A stretch of DNA of 33,735 nt from the NCBI RefSeq assembly GCF_009741925.1, contig NZ_WPCC01000035.1, forward strand, positions 1 to 33,735, read 5' to 3'. How positions within the stretch are numbered: the stretch's first letter is position 1; the number at the start of each line of letters is the position of its first letter. A model generated the notes under the pieces. It saw nothing but the letters and a program-made list of their open reading frames with translations, was not told the DNA's origin and made no database searches. This DNA comes from Natronomonas sp. CBA1123 (GTDB lineage: Archaea > Halobacteriota > Halobacteria > Halobacteriales > Haloarculaceae). The translations under genes and the position numbers were made by a program. This document shows, piece after piece, positions 30,443-33,735 of the stretch.

Positions 30443-31429
30443 ATGAGCGATTCGGACGTACTCGATATCGAAGACCCCGAAGCCGTCGCCGCGGCGGCCG
30501 AGACCGCCGTCCAGCAGTGTCTCGCCGTCGAATCCGACGAGAGTTGCGTCGTCGTCACCGACGACAAACGCCAGCCCATCGGCGAGGCGCTGTACGACGC
30601 CGCCCTCGAAGCCACCGACGATGCCGTCATCGTCCGCTATCCGCCGGGACCACAGCACGGCGCGGAGCCACCCGAACCGGTCGCCGGGGCCTTGGCGTCG
30701 GCCGACGCCTTCCTCGCGCCGACGACGAAGAGCCTCAGCCACACCCGTGCCCGCTCGGACGCGACCGACGGCGGCGCCCGCGGCGCGACGCTGCCGGGCA
30801 TCACCGAAGAGGTGTTCACGACGGGACTGGACGCCGACTACGACGCCATCGCCGCCGAGTGCGAGGCGATGCTCGAGAACGTCGACGGCGCCGAGGAAAT
30901 CCGCGTCACCTCGCCGCAGGGCACCGACATCACCTTCGAGTTGGGCGACCGCGTCTGGAACGACGACACCGGCATCGTCCACGAACCGGGCGACTTCTCG
31001 AACCTCCCGGCCGGCGAGGTGTTTATCAGCCCCGAATCCGCCGAGGGCACCTACGTCGTCGACGGTACCATCCGACCCCACGGTCTGCTCGACGAGGGAC
31101 AGACGGTTACCTTCGAAGTCGAAGACGGCTACGTCACCTCCATCGGCGACGACGCCATCCGCGCCGATGTCGAGGAGGCCGCCGAGCAGGTTGGACAGAA
31201 CGCCTACAACATGGCCGAACTCGGCATCGGGACGAACATCGGCGTCACCGACCTCGTCGGCAGCGTTTTGCTCGACGAGAAGGCCGGCGGGACCGTCCAC
31301 ATCGCACTGGGCGACGACGCCGGCATCGGCGGCGACAACGACGCGCCCATCCACCTCGACGGCATTCTGCGGGAGCCGACGGTGTACGTGGATGGGGAGG
31401 AAGTGGAACTTCCTCAGGTCGAGCGGTGA
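30443..31429 (+). CDS. M29-family aminopeptidase
   Basis: A 328-residue protein with the metal-binding residues of M29 aminopeptidases (AmpS/AmpT type). E192 is in GEVFISPE, E259 in NMAELGIGTN, H286 in GTVHIALGDD and H304/D306 in PIHLDGIL; the spacings agree with the family. The family removes N-terminal residues from peptides using two metal ions. The protein is shorter than the usual 370-410 residues, mainly at the N-terminus, which is acidic (SDSDVLDIEDPEAV). The same fold includes 2,5-dihydroxypyridine dioxygenases, but the peptidase assignment fits better. It is cytoplasmic, with no signal. Confidence 0.9.
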   Translation: MSDSDVLDIEDPEAVAAAAETAVQQCLAVESDESCVVVTDDKRQPIGEALYDAALEATDDAVIVRYPPGPQHGAEPPEPVAGALASADAFLAPTTKSLSHTRARSDATDGGARGATLPGITEEVFTTGLDADYDAIAAECEAMLENVDGAEEIRVTSPQGTDITFELGDRVWNDDTGIVHEPGDFSNLPAGEVFISPESAEGTYVVDGTIRPHGLLDEGQTVTFEVEDGYVTSIGDDAIRADVEEAAEQVGQNAYNMAELGIGTNIGVTDLVGSVLLDEKAGGTVHIALGDDAGIGGDNDAPIHLDGILREPTVYVDGEEVELPQVER

Positions 31430-31476
31430 AACCGCGAGATGGGGAGGAAATCGGGCTCCCGACCGTCGAGTGACGC

Positions 31477-31656
31477 TCAGAACCGAGCGTACCAGAACAG
31501 TCCCCCGAGGACGACCACAAGTAAGACGAGAAAACCGACGAACAGCGCGACCCCGCCCGGGAGGAACGTCCCGAGGATGGCCCCGATGGAGACGAACCCG
31601 ATGGTGGCGAAGGCGTAGAACAGATACATCCGAACCGCCGAATCGGCGAGGGACAC
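31477..31656 (-). CDS. 59-residue two-helix membrane protein
   Basis: A minus-strand frame from GTG 31656 to TGA 31477-31479 encodes a small hydrophobic protein. VSLADSAVRMYLFY precedes two membrane segments (about 12-31 and 35-55), ending WYARF. It is supported by a TATA-like GATTATTT (about 31680-31688, minus strand) about 29 bp before the GTG. There is no ATG start nearby except an internal one at codon 10. It converges on the peptidase gene (47 bp apart) and is divergent from the HVO_0476-type gene. Function is unknown. It resembles the many small two-helix proteins of haloarchaea. Confidence 0.7.
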   Translation of the reverse strand: MSLADSAVRMYLFYAFATIGFVSIGAILGTFLPGGVALFVGFLVLLVVVLGGLFWYARF

Positions 31657-31734
31657 GGCATCGAACGCGGTGGCCGGTGAAATAATCCTATCGGCAGGTC
31701 ACGGTCGAAGCCTCGTCATCGTCGGAGCCACGCG

Positions 31735-31741
31735 CTTATAC
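31735..31741 (+). promoter_or_regulatory. TATA box of the HVO_0476-type zinc-finger gene
   Basis: CTTATAC lies 27 bp before the ATG at 31765, deciding for this start over an in-frame ATG three codons upstream. Confidence 0.65.
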
Positions 31742-31764
31742 GTTCGCACCGTCAAGTGCGGCCA

Positions 31765-32415
31765 ATGAGTCAACAGCGCGTCGCGGTTCGGTGTCCCTCC
31801 TGTTCGCCGGCCGACGAGACCGCCCACGAGGTGCTCAACCACGGTGGGCAGGCCACGGTTCGGTGCAGCGAGTGCAGCCACGTTCACAAGACGACCATCG
31901 AAGAGGAGTCCCGCGTCGACCGCCGGGTCATCGTCTCCCAGGACGACGAATCGACGGAGGCACGGGTCGAAGTGCCGCCCGAGGAGGAACTGTCGACGGG
32001 TGACGAGTTCCTCGTCGAAACCGACGAGGCGATTCTCACAGCGCGTATCACCTCCATCGAGACCACCGAGGGCGCCCGCGTCGACGAAGCCAGCGCAGAG
32101 GACGTAAAGACGCTGTGGACGCGTGCGGTCGGCAACGTCGCAGTGAACCTGACGCTACACCCGAAGGACGGCGGCCACGACGAGACCCGAAGCGTGAAGA
32201 TACAGGTGCCCGGCGACGAGGAGTTCGTCGTCGGCCGGACCCACGAGTACGGCGGCGAGGAGTTCACCGTCGAGCGCCTGCTGGTCAGAGAGGACGCCAC
32301 CGACTACTACCGAGAGGGCTACGACCACGCTGGCGACGCGGCGCTCGCGAAGGACCTCAAGCGGGTGTACGCCCGCGACGAGAACTCCACCCAGCGGGCG
32401 TGGTCCGCCTGGTAG
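31765..32415 (+). CDS. HVO_0476-type zinc-finger protein
   Basis: A 216-residue protein with an N-terminal zinc ribbon (C10/C13 in RCPSCSP; C34/C37 in VRCSECSH). The rest is acidic and beta-rich: RRVIVSQDDEST, GDEFLVETDEAILTARITSIE, then KTLWTRAVGNVAVNLTLHPKD, DEEFVVGRTHEYGGEEFTVERLLV and a C-terminal helix ending with RAWSAW. It matches haloarchaeal proteins named after Haloferax HVO_0476, of unknown function. It is followed after 4 bp by the protein-L-isoaspartate methyltransferase gene, so the two are co-transcribed. That partner suggests, without proof, a role in protein quality control or translation. Confidence 0.85.
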   Translation: MSQQRVAVRCPSCSPADETAHEVLNHGGQATVRCSECSHVHKTTIEEESRVDRRVIVSQDDESTEARVEVPPEEELSTGDEFLVETDEAILTARITSIETTEGARVDEASAEDVKTLWTRAVGNVAVNLTLHPKDGGHDETRSVKIQVPGDEEFVVGRTHEYGGEEFTVERLLVREDATDYYREGYDHAGDAALAKDLKRVYARDENSTQRAWSAW

Positions 32416-32419
32416 GACC

Positions 32420-33079
32420 GTGTTCCGACGCGACGACGACCCCGAATCGGATTTCGAGACCCGTCGCGAGCGGATGGTCGAGGCGCTCGCCGAGAGCGGC
32501 CGCATCGAACGCGAATCGACCATCGAGGCGCTGAAGGCCGTCCCGAGACACGAGTTCGTTCCACCGGAGCGACAAGGGAGTGCCTACGCCGACCGACCGC
32601 TCCCCATCGGCAACGACCAGACCGTCTCTGCCCCCCACATGGTCGGCATCATGTGTGACAGACTCGCCTTGAGCAAGGGCGAAGCGGTACTCGAAATCGG
32701 CACCGGCTGTGGGTATCACGCCGCGGTCACGGCCGAAATCGTCGGCGACGGCAACGTCTACAGCGTCGAGTACGTCGAGTCGCTGGCCACCGAGGCCCGA
32801 GAGCGACTCGACGACCTCGGGTACGACGTTCACGTCCGCGTCGGCGACGGCCACGACGGGTGGCCCGAGTACGCCCCCTACGACGCCGCGTATCTCACCT
32901 GCGCCGCCCGCGAGTTACCCGAGGCGGTCCTCGACCAACTCCGGGAGGGCGGCCGGTTGCTCGCGCCCGTCGGCGACCGTCGACAGCGACTCGTCCGCGC
33001 GGTCAAACGCGAGGGTGGCATCGACCGCGAGGAGTTCGGCGGCGTCCGGTTCGTCCCGATGCAGGGTGGCGATTCTTGA
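32420..33079 (+). CDS. pcm: Protein-L-isoaspartate O-methyltransferase
   Basis: A 219-residue protein starting with GTG at 32420, 4 bp after the upstream stop. It has the PIMT signature QTVSAPHMVGIM (67-78), SAM motif I VLEIGTGCGYHAAV (90-103), motif II around YSVEYVESLA, and the DAAYLTCAARELPEAVLDQLREGGRLLAPVG block (motif III). It methylates abnormal L-isoaspartyl residues so they can return to L-aspartate, repairing aged proteins in the cytoplasm. Length is normal. It is the second gene of a tight operon with the zinc-finger protein; the SAM methyltransferase fragment begins 22 bp downstream. Confidence 0.95.
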   Translation: MFRRDDDPESDFETRRERMVEALAESGRIERESTIEALKAVPRHEFVPPERQGSAYADRPLPIGNDQTVSAPHMVGIMCDRLALSKGEAVLEIGTGCGYHAAVTAEIVGDGNVYSVEYVESLATEARERLDDLGYDVHVRVGDGHDGWPEYAPYDAAYLTCAARELPEAVLDQLREGGRLLAPVGDRRQRLVRAVKREGGIDREEFGGVRFVPMQGGDS

Positions 33080-33101
33080 GGCCGGAGCGCGAAGTCGGCG
33101 T

Positions 33102-33735
33102 ATGCCAACGCAGGACCGAAGCGAGCCACCCTGGCGCGAGATAGCGTTGCTGTGGGCGGCCCGCCGCTGTGGCGCCCTCGACGCGCTGTCGACGACCGCG
33201 GGGACGCCCGAGGCAGTCGCCGACGCCACCGATATCGACCCGGAGTCGGCCGAGCGTCTCGTCGCGGCGCTGCAGTCGCAGGGCTTTCTCGCCCGCGTCG
33301 ACGGGGAGTACGAACCCACCAACCGCCTTTTGGGTTTTCTCACGAAGACCGACCTCCGCTCTATCGGCCGCCTGCCCGCAGAATTGGATGCCTTCGAGCG
33401 ATGGGTCGCGCTGCCGGGGACACTGGAGGGCGAAGCGCCGCCGGAACCCACTGACGCCCTCCGGAACGAACTCGGCAAAGAGGCCGCCACCGACGAGACA
33501 CGTCTGCGGTCGGAGGTGACGACCGCGGTCCACGCCGCCCCCGACGGCGACAGCGTCGTGGTGGTCGGCGATGGAGCGGGCCGTCGTGCCGTCGAGTTCG
33601 CCCGCCGTGGCTGGTCGGTGACGTTGCTGGACAGCGAAGCTCGAATCGACGCCGCCGAGCCGCTACTCCGGCGGGAGTCCGTCGACCTCCGCCGCGGCGA
33701 CGGAACCGAGATACCGCCGTGTGACCTCGTGGTCG
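33102..33735 (+). CDS. Winged-helix plus class I SAM methyltransferase, truncated by window end
   Basis: The frame opens at ATG 33102 and continues past the window edge (211 residues visible). Residues about 10-75 form a helical/winged-helix dimerisation domain (EIALLWAARRCGALDAL, PEAVADATDIDPESAERLVAALQSQGFLARVDGEYEPTN). The methyltransferase core starts near 145 with VVVVGDGAGRRAVEFARRGWSVTLLD, where motif I has G-x-G-x-G in the form GDGAGR, and reaches the motif IV-like PPCDLVV at the edge. This is the layout of O-methyltransferases with a wHTH-like N-terminus; the substrate is unknown. It is 22 bp after pcm on the same strand and probably part of the same operon. Confidence 0.85.
   Translation, partial: MPTQDRSEPPWREIALLWAARRCGALDALSTTAGTPEAVADATDIDPESAERLVAALQSQGFLARVDGEYEPTNRLLGFLTKTDLRSIGRLPAELDAFERWVALPGTLEGEAPPEPTDALRNELGKEAATDETRLRSEVTTAVHAAPDGDSVVVVGDGAGRRAVEFARRGWSVTLLDSEARIDAAEPLLRRESVDLRRGDGTEIPPCDLVV

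Noticed and set aside
29513-31354. A 613-residue open frame opposite the ligase and aminopeptidase genes
   Set aside because: It spans two well-identified genes and their gap, and shows no domain; a composition artefact.

Overview
This window is a stretch of haloarchaeal (class Halobacteria) chromosome. The DNA is GC-rich with strong G/C preference at third codon positions. The proteins are very acidic, exported proteins carry twin-arginine and lipobox signals, and many genes have a TATA-like element about 25-32 bp before the start codon with little or no leader (leaderless transcripts). Three tRNA genes are present. I saw no rRNA, CRISPR array, transposase or integrase. No gene-free stretch exceeds about 210 bases; the longest are 2866-3071, 9526-9732 and 20568-20760, which hold promoters and spacers.

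Layout: (1) 1-2865, minus strand, the end of a MoxR/DUF58-type membrane operon: a DUF4129 protein overlapping a small two-helix membrane protein that runs off the window. (2) 3072-5916, a phasin-like coiled-coil protein with an ordered repeat array in its promoter, a DHH phosphoesterase, an unknown acidic protein and an FMN-binding PPOX-fold protein. (3) 6082-8758, an accessory-looking block beside tRNA-Arg(CCG): an unrecognised 284-aa protein divergent from two unknown small proteins and an ADP-ribosylglycohydrolase. (4) 8941-10926, a membrane-anchored [2Fe-2S] ferredoxin, a glutathionyl-hydroquinone-reductase-like GST and a tiny charged protein. (5) 11087-13043, a probable metal-responsive cluster: a His-containing membrane protein, a double winged-helix regulator and a P19/Tp34-like metal-binding lipoprotein, preceded by a perfect inverted repeat around the TATA element. 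(6) 13085-17246, envelope and membrane proteins: AN1 zinc finger/CAP fusion, TM2, DUF2085, DUF2391, PQQ-type sugar dehydrogenase, a zinc ribbon and a six-helix membrane protein. (7) 17253-22284, an R2lox-type oxidase, a GNAT enzyme, a LURP-one-like protein, a dead FkbM methyltransferase, a cupredoxin and a SOUL protein. (8) 22456-26250, tRNA-Phe and tRNA-Val, two tandem DUF192 proteins, an ABC exporter and a DUF1059 protein. (9) 26368-33735, a frameshifted RimK-like ligase, Hsp20, type II GAPDH, an acyl-CoA-synthetase-like ligase, an M29 aminopeptidase, a small membrane protein, an HVO_0476-type zinc-finger protein, protein-L-isoaspartate methyltransferase and a truncated SAM methyltransferase.

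The most interesting signals are: inverted repeats built around or beside TATA elements at three unrelated promoters (10780, 11087, 22964); the palindrome-controlled metal cluster; the ADP-ribosylglycohydrolase block; the R2lox gene whose ferritin core is intact but whose N-terminus is out of frame; and a methyltransferase killed by two in-frame stops without any frameshift. Several reading-frame breaks fall in G/C homopolymer runs, so part of the gene damage may be sequencing error.
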